DNA of 64,000 bases from the NCBI GenBank assembly GCA_021432605.1, contig MU271147.1, forward strand, positions 1,364,001 through 1,428,000. The letters run 5' to 3'. Under the pieces are notes generated by a model, which was not told the DNA's origin, searched no databases, and saw only the letters and a list, made by a program, of their open reading frames with translations. The position numbers and the translations under genes were made by a program. This DNA comes from Coniochaeta sp. PMI_546. Its lineage: Eukaryota > Ascomycota > Sordariomycetes > Coniochaetales > Coniochaetaceae. Positions 10,717-20,700 of the stretch are shown one piece after another (positions within the stretch are counted from its first letter, which is position 1; every line of letters starts with the position of its first letter).

Positions 10717-13675
10717 ATGGATAACGAGCCAATGGAAGAGGTTCAGGATCGCAACAGATCGCCCACTGCCGAAGGAGACCAGGGCGAGTACGGTGACCAC
10801 CCTCAGCAAGCTCGCCTCAGGAAGAGAACAAGGCGAGCATGTGATAAGTGCAGCTTTTCTAGAACACGTTGTGATGGGGTTTGGTAAGCTTCTGCATGGA
10901 GAGAAAGTGGTTACACCTGTCCGGTCACTAAACAAGCCAATAGTCCATGTCGGCGATGTGAAGGTAGGCTCCCTGCCCCCTGTGATCTCACCGTCGTCAC
11001 CTCCTATACGAGCTTTGATGCTAGAACCTATGTTCTTCGTACGTCAGGGTTTCTAGTGAAACATGTGTGCTAAGTGTGGTCTCTTTGGTATCGATGCTAT
11101 CATCGATCGGTTTTGTGTAGGAGCGACGCGATTATGAGGCCTTCGCTCATCTGTTCTCACCAGATTATGGATACACTTGCCGTTACAATCGAGAAATCAA
11201 GAAGAGAGGCCGTGTGCCAATGTCCTTGGCCGCTAGTGGCCCACCTGAGGCGTCAGGCCGATCAAATTCTCTAGTGGCAGACAATCTGCAGGACAGACAG
11301 TCACACTCTTCACCCCTGACGCCGCCGGATGGATCAGCTGCCCCTGAGTATGCGCGGCAGAACGTCCTAGGGCTTACTACTATCAACAAAACCCAAGAAC
11401 CCAAGGAGAATGTTAGGTTGGGATCCCATCCGGCCGCTACTGGCCATCCACAGCCAAGCCAAGCAACTCCAACTCTCTCATCCGCCCCTACCGCACCATA
11501 TCTGTCACCAACAGGTTATGCTGCTCCCCACGCACACCTCCAGCTCTCTTCCCTCCTTGATCCTTCCGCCGAATCCTCTCATATACTGCCCCGGTCGCAT
11601 GGAAGCCCGCCAGGGCTACCCGCTGTGAGCGGTTCCGAGTCAAGCGCCGGTTATCCATCACCGGCCAACGGTATTCTCAACCATCAGCATCCAGCTCCGA
11701 CAGCACATCACCGCAGCTCCTTTAGCACCTCCATGGTTCAAAGTCATGACCGAGGCTCGTTCAGCACGACAAATGGGCGGGAAGGATCCATAACGGAACT
11801 CCATGGGCTCAACTCGCTTTACAAGGCACCATCGTCCGACTGCCGGTATAGGCTGCTTGACCCAGTGTTGCCTTACCTGAGGGACATTATACCGGGTTCT
11901 GTTGCTGCTGACCTCCTAGACGTCTACTTGACAGAGCCAGGTAGCTCGTTATTTCGATGTGCCTCCCCTTACATACTGACGCGAATATTCCGCAAGAAGT
12001 CGATGCTTCACGAGACACACCCCCGTCCCACGACACCTGCGCTTCTTGCGACTATGCTATGGTGTGCCGCACAGACAGCAGATATAGTCCTGCTGCATGT
12101 GCCGGGATCGAGGGCAAAAATCACGAACGCGCTCTACGATCTCGCCACATCGCTAATATCTGAGCGAGACCCGGACCGGTGGCGGAGGGCTCACGGCGGC
12201 CTTCGGTTCGAGAGCGACCAGCCGCATCCGTTACAATTTGGATATTCTTCGGCACTGCCAACAACCACAGAGACGAACGAACCCGGAGGGCTACTCGACG
12301 ACGTTTTGACATTTGTGCTCTTGTCGATCGCCGTTTCGGGCGGAGACTTCAAGTCTGACTGCTTCAAGTGGTGGAGCAAGGCGATCCGACTAATGACGGC
12401 ACTGAAGCTCAACCGGGAGGACGAGCGGTGTCTGGCCACTGTCTCGCCGTGCGCCAACCCGCTATGCTCGTGTCGAAGAGACTTGGAGGGAGAGTCACTC
12501 GCAAGGGCGGAAGCAAGAGAAGAGCGACGCCGGGTCTTTTGGCTAATCTACTGCTTGGACCGTCACCTAAGTCTATCCTTCAACACCGTCCCCGATATTC
12601 CTGATTCATATTGCCAAGTATACAGTAAGTTCGTTTCGGCCCCCGTGACCATGACCATAACCATGACCAAGGCTAATCCTCTCCGAAGCACCATTACCAG
12701 AAGCGGTTTGGGAGAATCTCGACACAATATTACCTAGTGAACTTCCACGAAGGGTTATGGGACCACCAACAAAAGTATCCGGTACCGGATTCTTCGAGTA
12801 CTTCCTACCTTTAATGGCCATCCTCGGCGACATAATTGACGTCCACCACCGTCGCCAACATCCACGTCTAGGGACCCTGGACGACTCCGCAGCAGTAAGC
12901 CTGATTAGCCAGCAGCTCAGGAACTGTGAAATTAGCCTCGACAATCTATCCCGAGAAGCAGAAGCGGGCGATTACACGTCCTCCCTCAGCTCAACCAACC
13001 CCAGCATCAGGAACCTCATCACCGGCATCCCCATAACCCCGAGTGGGCCCCCTCCGCCGCCCACCCCCGGCCACCGCGCCAAGGACCGCTCGCGTCTTCA
13101 ACTTGTAACGGCCTACAGCACCCTGATCATGCACGTCCTCCACGTGCTCCTGCACGGTAAATGGGACGCAATCAGCATGCTCGACGACTCGGACGATTGG
13201 ATCACCTCGACGCGGTTCAACGAGTGCGCTTCGCACGCTATCGCTGCGAGCCAAGCGGTTTCGAGCATCCTCAAGTTTGACCCGGAGCTGACCTTCATGC
13301 CGTACTTGTTTGGTATATATCTGTTACACGGGAGTTTTATACTGCTGCTGTTTGCGGACCGGATGCCGCAGCTGGGGCCGAACCAGAGCGTCGAGCAGGC
13401 TTGTGAGACGATAATACGGGCGCACGAGGTTTGTGTCGTCACGCTTAGTACGGAGTTTCAGGTATGCTGATGTGATTGTGGACCGGCGGAGAAGGACTAG
13501 ATGATGAAGTGAAGCTAATTAAGGTAATACCTAGAAAAACTTCCGAAAGGTGCTCCGGTCAACGCTGTATAGTGTCCGAGGGTCGAGTCCGACGGAGTGG
13601 GAGGAACACAAGGCACGGCGAAGGGCGCTGTCGCTTTATCGCTGGACGCCGGGCGCAAGAGGGCTAGCATTGTGA
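10717..13675 (+). CDS. XlnR/Xyr1-like Zn(II)2Cys6 transcription factor
   Basis: This is a nuclear regulator with an N-terminal zinc binuclear cluster and the fungal-specific transcription factor domain. I read five exons: 10717-10883, 10944-10963, 11164-12624, 12689-13461 and 13535-13675 (853 aa). The cluster is C42, C45, C52, C58, C61, C68, in the spacing x2-x6-x5-x2-x6, with an extra C56. It only forms if the 20-base exon 2 is included. A KKRGR tail follows, then a Ser/Pro-rich linker. The middle domain carries EERRRVFWLIYCLDRHLSLSFN-like sequence, and exons 3/4 join as YTPLPEAVWENLD, then FFEYFLPLMAILGDII. The C-terminus RALSLYRWTPGARGLAL fits XlnR-type proteins. It resembles XlnR family members but may be a paralogue, so I give no symbol. 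Target genes cannot be told from this window. Confidence 0.85.
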
Positions 13676-14558
13676 TTTCTGTAGGGTTGCATTTGGCGTG
13701 ACTTGTGGAGAATGTTGGATGGAACTCTACATCAAAAAGAGATGTACTTATATACCCAAGATATGTCCAAACGATGCATATGAGGATTGATGGTCAGGTG
13801 TGTGTTCGCTCACTTTCCTCTCTGTCTTATACCATCATTCGAGGTTCATTGACACCTGTCACGGATGAGACAGCTGCCCAGGTACAAAACTCACTGTACA
13901 CTTAGAGGGGGCGCAAGCTAAGCCAAAGAGGTTAGGTGACGTCTGTCCTCCGATTTGGACACATCTGAACATTTTCCTTGTCGCGACTTCACCTTCGTCT
14001 CTTCAAAGGGCTGGTTGGTGTGTCCCTTACCTAGCGAGTTGACCTTCATTCCTGTCTGTTGATGCAGTGCGGTGGACTGCAGGGCCAACAACAGTTCAGA
14101 GTACAGCACTTTACCCAAGTCAGGCTTTTTCAAGCCGGTTCCTCTCTTTGGATCCTCTTTTGCCACTGCCGCGAGCCAACAGCGAAAGGCCACGGTATCC
14201 CAAACGCGGATTGATTCGACCTTGGCCGCCTGACTCTGTGCGACCCGACGTCCCGTCACGTCCGCTCCGAGTCCCGGTATAGTTTAAGCTTAACCTAAAC
14301 AAGTTGCCCCGTGAAAAGGCCAACTGGACGACATACTCTTCTCATGTCCGACGACACCTTGCCGCTCGTTCTTCGTCACTCAACATAACACATGAGCTTC
14401 ACTTCACACGACTTTATCCAGCTATTGCATACCAGTCTCGCTCCGTCACGAACATACTGTGCATCTCATCCCTACACTACACCCACAGCAGACACTCCTC
14501 GTCCCATACTATCTTCGACTGATACCACGACCAGCCTCGACCTTACTCTATCGATCTA
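13676..14558. other. Intergenic region, AT-1 promoter
   Basis: This holds the 3' end of the XlnR-like gene and the upstream region of the acetyl-CoA transporter. The last 150 bases are rich in CA and CT, as in fungal leaders. A minus-strand frame at 13918-14259 has no recognisable product. Confidence 0.4.
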
Positions 14559-16327
14559 ATGGGCGCCCGAGCAAAACCACCAAAATCTACCCAAAACGGC
14601 AGCGCCAACGGAAAGGCCAACGGCAAGGCCTCGGGCCTCTCCATCGTCACCGACGGCGAGATGAACACAAACACAGTCGAGCTCCGGCGCAAGAACCTCT
14701 CGCACGAGTCCTCCGACACCGTCACCGCAAACCTAATGGCGCGCGACTCCTTCTCCCTCGACGACCACGTCCCCAAGACCCCGACCCTCAACAAGCATGG
14801 CTTCTTCGATCTCCCACTCCAAGACCAGCGCAACTTCGGCCTGCTGGTCCTCCTCTACTTCCTGCAAGGCATCCCCATGGGTCTCGCGACAGGTTCGGTC
14901 CCGTTCCTGTTGAAAGACCACATGTCCTACGGCGAGATTGGCATCTTCAGTCTCGCGTCGTACCCGTATAGTCTGAAGCTCCTATGGAGTCCAATCGTGG
15001 ATGCTGTCTGGAGTCCGAAGGTGGGGAGGAGAAAAAGTTGGATTCTACCTATTCAGTTATTGTCCGGTTTGGGGATGCTCGTCCTCGGCTCAACGGTCGA
15101 AGGCATGATGGCCACCACCGGCAAAGCAGGGGGCCCTACCGTGTGGGGTTTCACGGGTTGGTGGTTCTTCCTCGTGCTCATGTGCGCGACGCAGGACATA
15201 GCCGTCGACGGCTGGGCCCTGACGCTACTCACTCCCGGTAACGTGTCGTACGCCTCGACAGCGCAGACCGTGGGACTTACCGGCGGCACCTTCCTGTCGT
15301 ACACCGTCTTCCTGGCCTTCAACTCCAAGGATTTTGCGAACAGGTGGTTTCGCACCGAGCCGCTGGACCACGGGCTGATGGGGCTGAGCGGCTATCTGAC
15401 GTTCTGGGGATGGGCATATATAGCCGTCACCCTTGGTCTGGCGCTGCTGAAGAAGGAAGAGCGTACCAAGAACGAGGACGGCATCTGGGATGTCTACAAG
15501 ATTATGTGGGGGGTGCTGAAGCTGAAGAACATCCAGACCATCATCATCGTGCACCTCATCGCCAAGATCGGCTTCCAGGCAAACGACGGGGTGACCAACC
15601 TCAAGCTCCTCGACAAGGGATTTGGAACGGAAAACATGGCGCTCACTGTGCTGATCGACTTCCCATTCGAGATCGGGCTGGGATATTATGCGGGCAAGTG
15701 GTCGCAGGAGTTCACCCCCATGAAACTGTGGACGTGGGCCTTCATGGGACGCCTCGTGGCCGCGGTGATGGCGCAGATCACGGTCGCGATCTTCCCGGCC
15801 GAGGGCGTCACGACGTGGTACATGCTTGTCGTTATCGCGGAGCACGTGTTTAGCACGTTTACGAACACGGTCATGTTTGTGGCTGTCAGCGCGTTTCATG
15901 CGCGGATCGCCGATCCTGTCATTGGGGGAACTTATATGACGTTACTCGCTACGTGAGTCTAGCCCCTATCTATCTCTATTTCGAAAATGGAAATGCTAAC
16001 AGGTGCTGCTGCAGCGTATCGAATCTCGGAGGGACTTTCCCGCGGTACTTCGTCCTGCGCATGGTCGACGCATTTACTACCGCGACGTGCATTCCGGGTG
16101 AGAAGGCGTTGGAGACGCAGCCTTTCTCGTGCGCCCTCCAGCCGGACAAGGAGCGCTGCGTGAAGGGCGGGGGCGTCTGCGAGATGACGCGGGATGGGTA
16201 TTATATCGTGAATATCTTGTGCGTGATTATAGGAGTTGTGACATTTGTGTGGTACATACGGCCGAAGGTGCTGCATCTGCAGAGCTTGCCGTTGAGGGCT
16301 TGGAGGCTGTCGCCGGCTACGAGCTGA
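14559..16327 (+). CDS. ER acetyl-CoA transporter, AT-1/SLC33A1 family
   Basis: Members are multi-pass membrane proteins that bring acetyl-CoA into the ER lumen for lysine or glycan acetylation. I read two exons, 14559-15952 and 16015-16327, with a 62-base intron, giving 568 aa. A hydrophilic N-terminus of about 85 residues is followed by about 11-12 hydrophobic segments. Family marks include LVLLYFLQGIPMGLATGSVPFLL-type sequence in the first segment, a KLLWSPIVDA stretch, CATQDIAVDGWALTLL, and NLGGTFPRYFVLRMVD after the intron. A cysteine-bearing loop (CALQPDKERCVKGGGVCE) lies before the last helix. The intron joint keeps the conserved LLATVSNLGGTFP run. The substrate is inferred from the family only. 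Confidence 0.9.
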
Positions 16328-16580
16328 GCCGCAAGAGCGGGTGGAAGAGAAAATGGGAGCTATGTTGTAAAACAGGTTAAGTAAAATAAGAGAATATTTC
16401 AAGCACCTTGAGTATGGCATCTATGACTTTTCTGGGTTGTATTGGGAGTTTTCCCGCGGGCTTGTGAACATATCGACGTCAAACTTAGGGGATTCATAAC
16501 TCATTCTCCATTTTTTCCTGAAGCTTCGCTGCTTATTTTGAACCCTTGAAATATCAACCTCTAAATCTCACGCTGACAAT

Positions 16581-17616
16581 ATGAAACCCCTACCAACACC
16601 ACACGCGGCTTTCGAAGCCAAGAAAGCCAAACTTCTCTCACAATTGTCCATACCAGACGCAGACTACACCGATGCGTCTCCCAAGGGTTCAGTGGACGAG
16701 GGCATCCGTGACCTTATCGATGAGATCAACACGAGAGACGGACTGGTAACGACGAGCAGCTGCGCAGGCAGAGTTAGTGTCTTCGTTGAGGGGAGAAAGG
16801 GACCAAAAACATCTACTGATGATGCTGAGAGCGACAAGTCGAAGCCGGCCAGCACTGTGGGTGGGAAAGGAGGCGGCGGCGCGTGGCTGTTTGTTTCGCA
16901 TGATCCCATTGATGAGAGCGTCTTGAACGGAGATGAAGATGTGGCTGCGCTGTTTGGTCTAGAGGCTCATGGCAAGACTGTTGGTGCTAGAGAGCCAGAT
17001 GCTGGGAGTGAGCCGTCGAGGTTGATACACTTCAAGTTTGAACCTATGGTAAAGCCATGCTCACCCTTACTGTCTGTTTTCGTTAGACTGAGGCTGATTC
17101 ATCAAATAGATCCTCCACATCCTAACAGCCTCAACACAACACGCCCAGCTCGTCCTGAAGTGCGCTCTCCAAGCAGGCTTCCGTGAAAGCGGAGCCGTCA
17201 GTCTCCTCGACGGATCATCCAAAGCCGGCGTCGGCGAGCCAGCAACACCTATGGTGGCTGTTCGATCCATGGGTCTCTCATTCGAGTCACTAGTTGGCAC
17301 CATGGACGACTCTGGGCGGAAGAAAAGCATCGTTTCCACGGACTATCTGAAGATACTGGTTCGGATAGCGAATGAGCGCTTTGTCGAGAACCAGAAGAGG
17401 ATAGCTAGGTTCCTGCAGGGACTGAGGGACGACGTAGCGGACGCCGGGGAAATGGAAGTCGTCTCTCGCGCAGATGAGAAGGAAATGAGGAGGGAGGCCA
17501 AGAGGGCTGAGGGGTTGAGGAGACAAGCTGAGGCTAGAAGTCGACACGAAGAGAAGCCTTCGGAAGAGATTGAGTCGTACATCGACGACCTAGCTCAAGA
17601 TACGAACTTATCCTAA
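16581..17616 (+). CDS. TYW3: tRNA wybutosine-synthesising protein 3
   Basis: TYW3 methylates the 4-demethylwyosine intermediate at G37 of tRNA-Phe, the step after TYW2 in wybutosine synthesis; the base guards reading frame during translation. I read two exons, 16581-17048 and 17110-17616, with a 61-base intron, giving 324 aa. Family motifs are SPKGSVDEGI (about 33-43), TTSSCAGRVSVF (about 57-68), WLFVSHDP, and FKFEPM joined across the intron to ILHILTAS. A second conserved block is VAVRSMGLSFESLVG, followed by RKKSIVSTDYLKILVRIAN. The C-terminal 60 residues form a charged coil. It is about 60 residues longer than the human protein, mainly through a Lys/Gly-rich insert after the TTSS block. 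It converges on the Mic19 gene. Confidence 0.93.
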
Positions 17617-17943
17617 CTTACTTCTAATGGTCTTATGTGTCATGTGCGGTGACCCTTGGATATTGCCATTAGAAGCAGGTTTTATGTCCTCGCACATCCG
17701 ATTCAGACTTCCAGCTTCAGTCATGGGTTCGTTCCCGCCAGTCCAGGAGGCAAAGACATGATATCTCTTCCTTGAATAATGTATTCAGCCTATGTCTACA
17801 GTTTTAGAAGAGACCCGACATCACTACTTCGGCGACGTCAGAATAATACTTGTCTAGCCAGCTCTATTCCACCCCTACCACCTATAATACAAGCCTTTGA
17901 TCAATCCCATTGCCCGAACACCTCCATTCTTTTCTGCTCTCGT
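17617..17943. other. Intergenic region between convergent genes
   Basis: These 327 bases hold the 3' ends of TYW3 (+) and the Mic19 gene (-). Nothing else is seen. Confidence 0.4.
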
Positions 17944-18669
17944 CTACCCGACAACCTTCTCCACCCAGCCCTTCTCCAACCTCCTGACCTCCTCCTTGAA
18001 AGCCTCGACCTCCTTCCAACAGTCTAAAGGCCGACGGTCGTTCTCGCGCAGACACCGCACCACCTCGCTTCTCGCGTTCTCGACCGAGGCCGGTATCTCG
18101 CGCACCTTCCTGCGGCTCTCGAGCTTCTGTCTCAAGGCCTCGACTTCCTTGGAGACGGCCTGACGAGAGGGTTTGCTGTCGTCTTCGGGCGAGGGGGCGG
18201 AGAGCTTCTCTTCTGCTGCTCGCAGGGCGGCGGCTTCTTCTTCTTGTAGGCGCTTGAGCTCGGCTGCTACGCGGGCTTGGATTTGAAGTTCTAGGGCTTG
18301 GGAGCGAGAGACGTCGGTCTGGGGGGTCGCAGGAGAGTTAGCTTGGTGATCAAGGTGTCTCGTGGGTAAGGGCCGATATGAACGGATGCTGGTGGCGGTA
18401 GAGAAGAGAAGTTGCCTCGTCTTGTTCTCATGCCACAAGATTGGACGGGGCGTTGAAATCGGGATCATGTTATGCATACCTCATTACTTGACTGTAGCGA
18501 CTCGAGGATGTCTGACGACGCCGTGGGTGCCGACCTAGAGCGGATGTTTAGCATGCGCAAGCCCTAGAGTAAACGATTGAGTTCAAGGAGGACCAGGCGC
18601 ATGAGCCACTTACCCTTTCCAAACATGTGGAGAGGCCGTGCCAGAGGGCTTGGAGGAGCTGGAGCCCAT
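17944..18669 (-). CDS. MIC19: MICOS subunit Mic19
   Basis: Mic19 belongs to the MICOS complex that keeps crista junctions in the mitochondrial inner membrane. I read three exons, 18669-18614, 18534-18480 and 18318-17944, with introns of 79 and 161 bases, giving 161 aa. The start MGSSSSKPSG matches the myristoylated N-terminus of the family. The second exon gives SAPTASSDILESLQ, and the third begins TDVSRSQALELQIQARVAAEL, as in fungal Mic19. A Glu/Ala coiled coil follows. The C-terminal CHCH-like part has two cysteines in C-x9-C spacing (RCLRENDRRPLDCW), suited to an intramolecular disulfide. The chosen second acceptor is the only one nearby that keeps the frame open. The gene is divergent from the broken kinase gene. 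Confidence 0.88.
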
Positions 18670-18920
18670 GGTGAAGCAGGTCAATGGCTACTACGGCGAA
18701 GTCTAGAGCCGTCGGAATGGTTGTTGAATCTCGAAATGCGCGGTATCGATTTCTCGGATCGTCATAGCATCGGCAATTTGCCGGCTCCGGCACAGTGTCT
18801 TTAATGGGAAACTTGCAGGAAATGTGCACGGTCCACTTCAGGTACTTCCACATGATTGATGGCATCGACCATTTCTTGTCTCTTCCGAAACTGAGGCACA
18901 ATTCAGATGTCGGTCAATTC

Positions 18921-18941
18921 GTGAGCTGTGAGCTGTGAGCT
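18921..18941. repeat. Short tandem repeat, 7-base unit x3
   Basis: The unit GTGAGCT is repeated three times without mismatch. Confidence 0.9.
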
Positions 18942-19097
18942 GGTAGACAGTCTCCAGATGGTCCTGCCTGGCTTTCATATCTAGCTAGTAAATACGAACA
19001 AGATGCAGGTCATGGGCCTCACTTGAGATACCGAATCCAGGAAGCAGATGACTTCTTACCTAGTGTACAGGCGATGCGATCAATGGCTACCTTGCTT

Positions 19098-19115
19098 ACC
19101 TAAGGTACCTAAGGT
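19098..19115. repeat. ACCTAAGGT tandem palindrome
   Basis: Two perfect adjacent copies of ACCTAAGGT lie in the kinase gene upstream region. Similar motifs recur at 21809-21822 and 42813-42825. Confidence 0.85.
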
Positions 19116-19358
19116 AGCTCACGTATAGCCCAGGAACATATGTCAAGAAGCCAACGAGCACATCAGCATGATCCCCTATTCCTCTCTGCATCCATTTGGC
19201 AGTAGTCTACTCTTTTCCATGCTATTTCTTTGCCACATATGAGCGGCTGGCTCTCTCGGACCTTTGCGCGCCGCGTGGGTTCGCGATGTCCACGTCGTTC
19301 AAGCTCTCAATGCCCGACGCGGGAGTCGTGCAGCATCTCACGTGTGCTCTGGTCGACC

Positions 19359-20700
19359 ATGTCAACCTCAAGTTATGAATACGGGTATATTGAAGACGTG
19401 GAAAGACTAGAAGACTATCGACTCGGGGGTTACAACCCGTGCAAATCGACGGCCCTCTTCGCCAACGATACCGTGTAGTACACAAGCTTGGTCATGGCGC
19501 GTTTTCAACAGTCTGGCTCGCTCTTGACGAACCGACATCGAAATATGTGGCCGTCAAAGTCGGCACTGCAGACGCAGAAAGGCGAGAGGTGGACATTCTG
19601 TCTCAGCTCACGACAGGAGCCGGGACCGCTGCCTGCAGTAACGCCACAGAAAAGGCATCGATGATTCCTCTGGTACTTGATCGCTTCAGCCTCGACGGCC
19701 CTAATGGGACTCACCCTTGCGTCGTAGCATTTCCAGCACGATGCAGCCTGATGGATGCCAAAGAGGCATCGGATCCGAGACTATTCCAGCTCGACGTTGC
19801 TCGGTCTCGAGCCGCCCAACTTGCAATAGCTCTTCAATTTGTTCACTCACAGGGTTATTCTCATGGAGGTGCGTGCTTCTTTTGTAAAACTCCAGCCTCT
19901 CGTCTAAGAATCTAATAACACCATATCAGATCTCCATCTTGGAAACCTCCTTCTCCAGCTGCCCTCGTCTCTCAACGACCTCCCACTCGAGCAATTATAT
20001 GCTAAATATGGAGCCCCAGAGCCACAGCCAGTGGTGCCCCTGTATGGAAAGCCAACTTCAGTATCCGGGGTCCCTTCCTACGTATTCCCGCCTGTGTGGC
20101 TTGGCATAGCAAGCGACGAAATCCCCTTGAGCGAGGCGAAGCTGTTACTTGGCGACTTCGGAATCGCCTTTCGCCCTTCAGATAGGTCGTGTTTTTGAGT
20201 CGCATACACCTCTTGTGATCCGGCCACCAGAGGTGTTTTTTGAGCCGACGACACCTCTTTCTCTCGCGTCGGATATATGGAGCGTCGGCTGCACCATCTT
20301 CGAGTTGCTTGCCCACAGGTCCCTCATTGACGGCATCCTCACGCTTCAGGACGAGAATACGGCACAGCAGGTCCACCTACAAGGGCCCTTGCTGTCGGAA
20401 TGGTGGGATAAGTGGGAGCAGCGGTCCAAATGGTTCGACGAGGCAGGAAACCCGATCAGCAATGAACCTGATATATGGACGTGGGATAGGCGGTTCGAGC
20501 AATGGATACAGGAGCCGAGACAGTTTTGTAGCATGGGCGTTGTCGATGAGGAGGAGAGAGTTGCTCTGCTTGAGCTGCTACAATGGATGCTTGCATGGAG
20601 GCCTGGGGAGCGGCCAAGTGCAGAACATGTCTTGGGCACGGCATGGATGAAGCGGTGGGCGTTGCCGGCATATGAGCAGGGTAAGAGAACTTGGAATTGA
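19359..20700 (+). pseudogene. SRPK-like protein kinase, two frameshifts
   Basis: The encoded sequence matches fungal SRPK-like serine/threonine kinases: an N-terminal EDVERLEDYRLGGYNP stretch, RYRVVHKLGHGAFSTVWLA glycine loop, YVAVKVG with the ATP-site lysine, HGDLHLGN in place of HRD, GDFGIAF, RPPEV and SDIWSVGC. One intron is clear, 19869-19929 (61 bases), and joins HG to DLHLGN. Two breaks disturb the frame. Near 19435-19439 one base is missing in a C run, between LGGYNP and VQIDGPL. At 20192-20196 one T too many in a T run parts the DFG segment from FESHTPL. All kinase motifs are otherwise kept and there are no internal stops in the right frames, so the loss is recent, or the breaks are sequencing errors at homopolymers. 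The HGD variant is usual for this fungal subfamily as I recall it. The ATG at 19359 is the first in frame. Confidence 0.7.

Larger units (their letters stand above)
18670..19358. other. Divergent intergenic region with short tandem repeats
   Basis: This is the upstream region of the Mic19 gene (-) and the kinase gene (+). It contains three copies of GTGAGCT at 18921-18941 and two copies of the 9-base palindromic unit ACCTAAGGT at 19098-19115. No other gene is seen. Confidence 0.5.

Noticed and set aside
15225-15899. Minus-strand 224-aa frame opposite the acetyl-CoA transporter
   Set aside because: Antisense shadow, His/Arg-rich, no motif.
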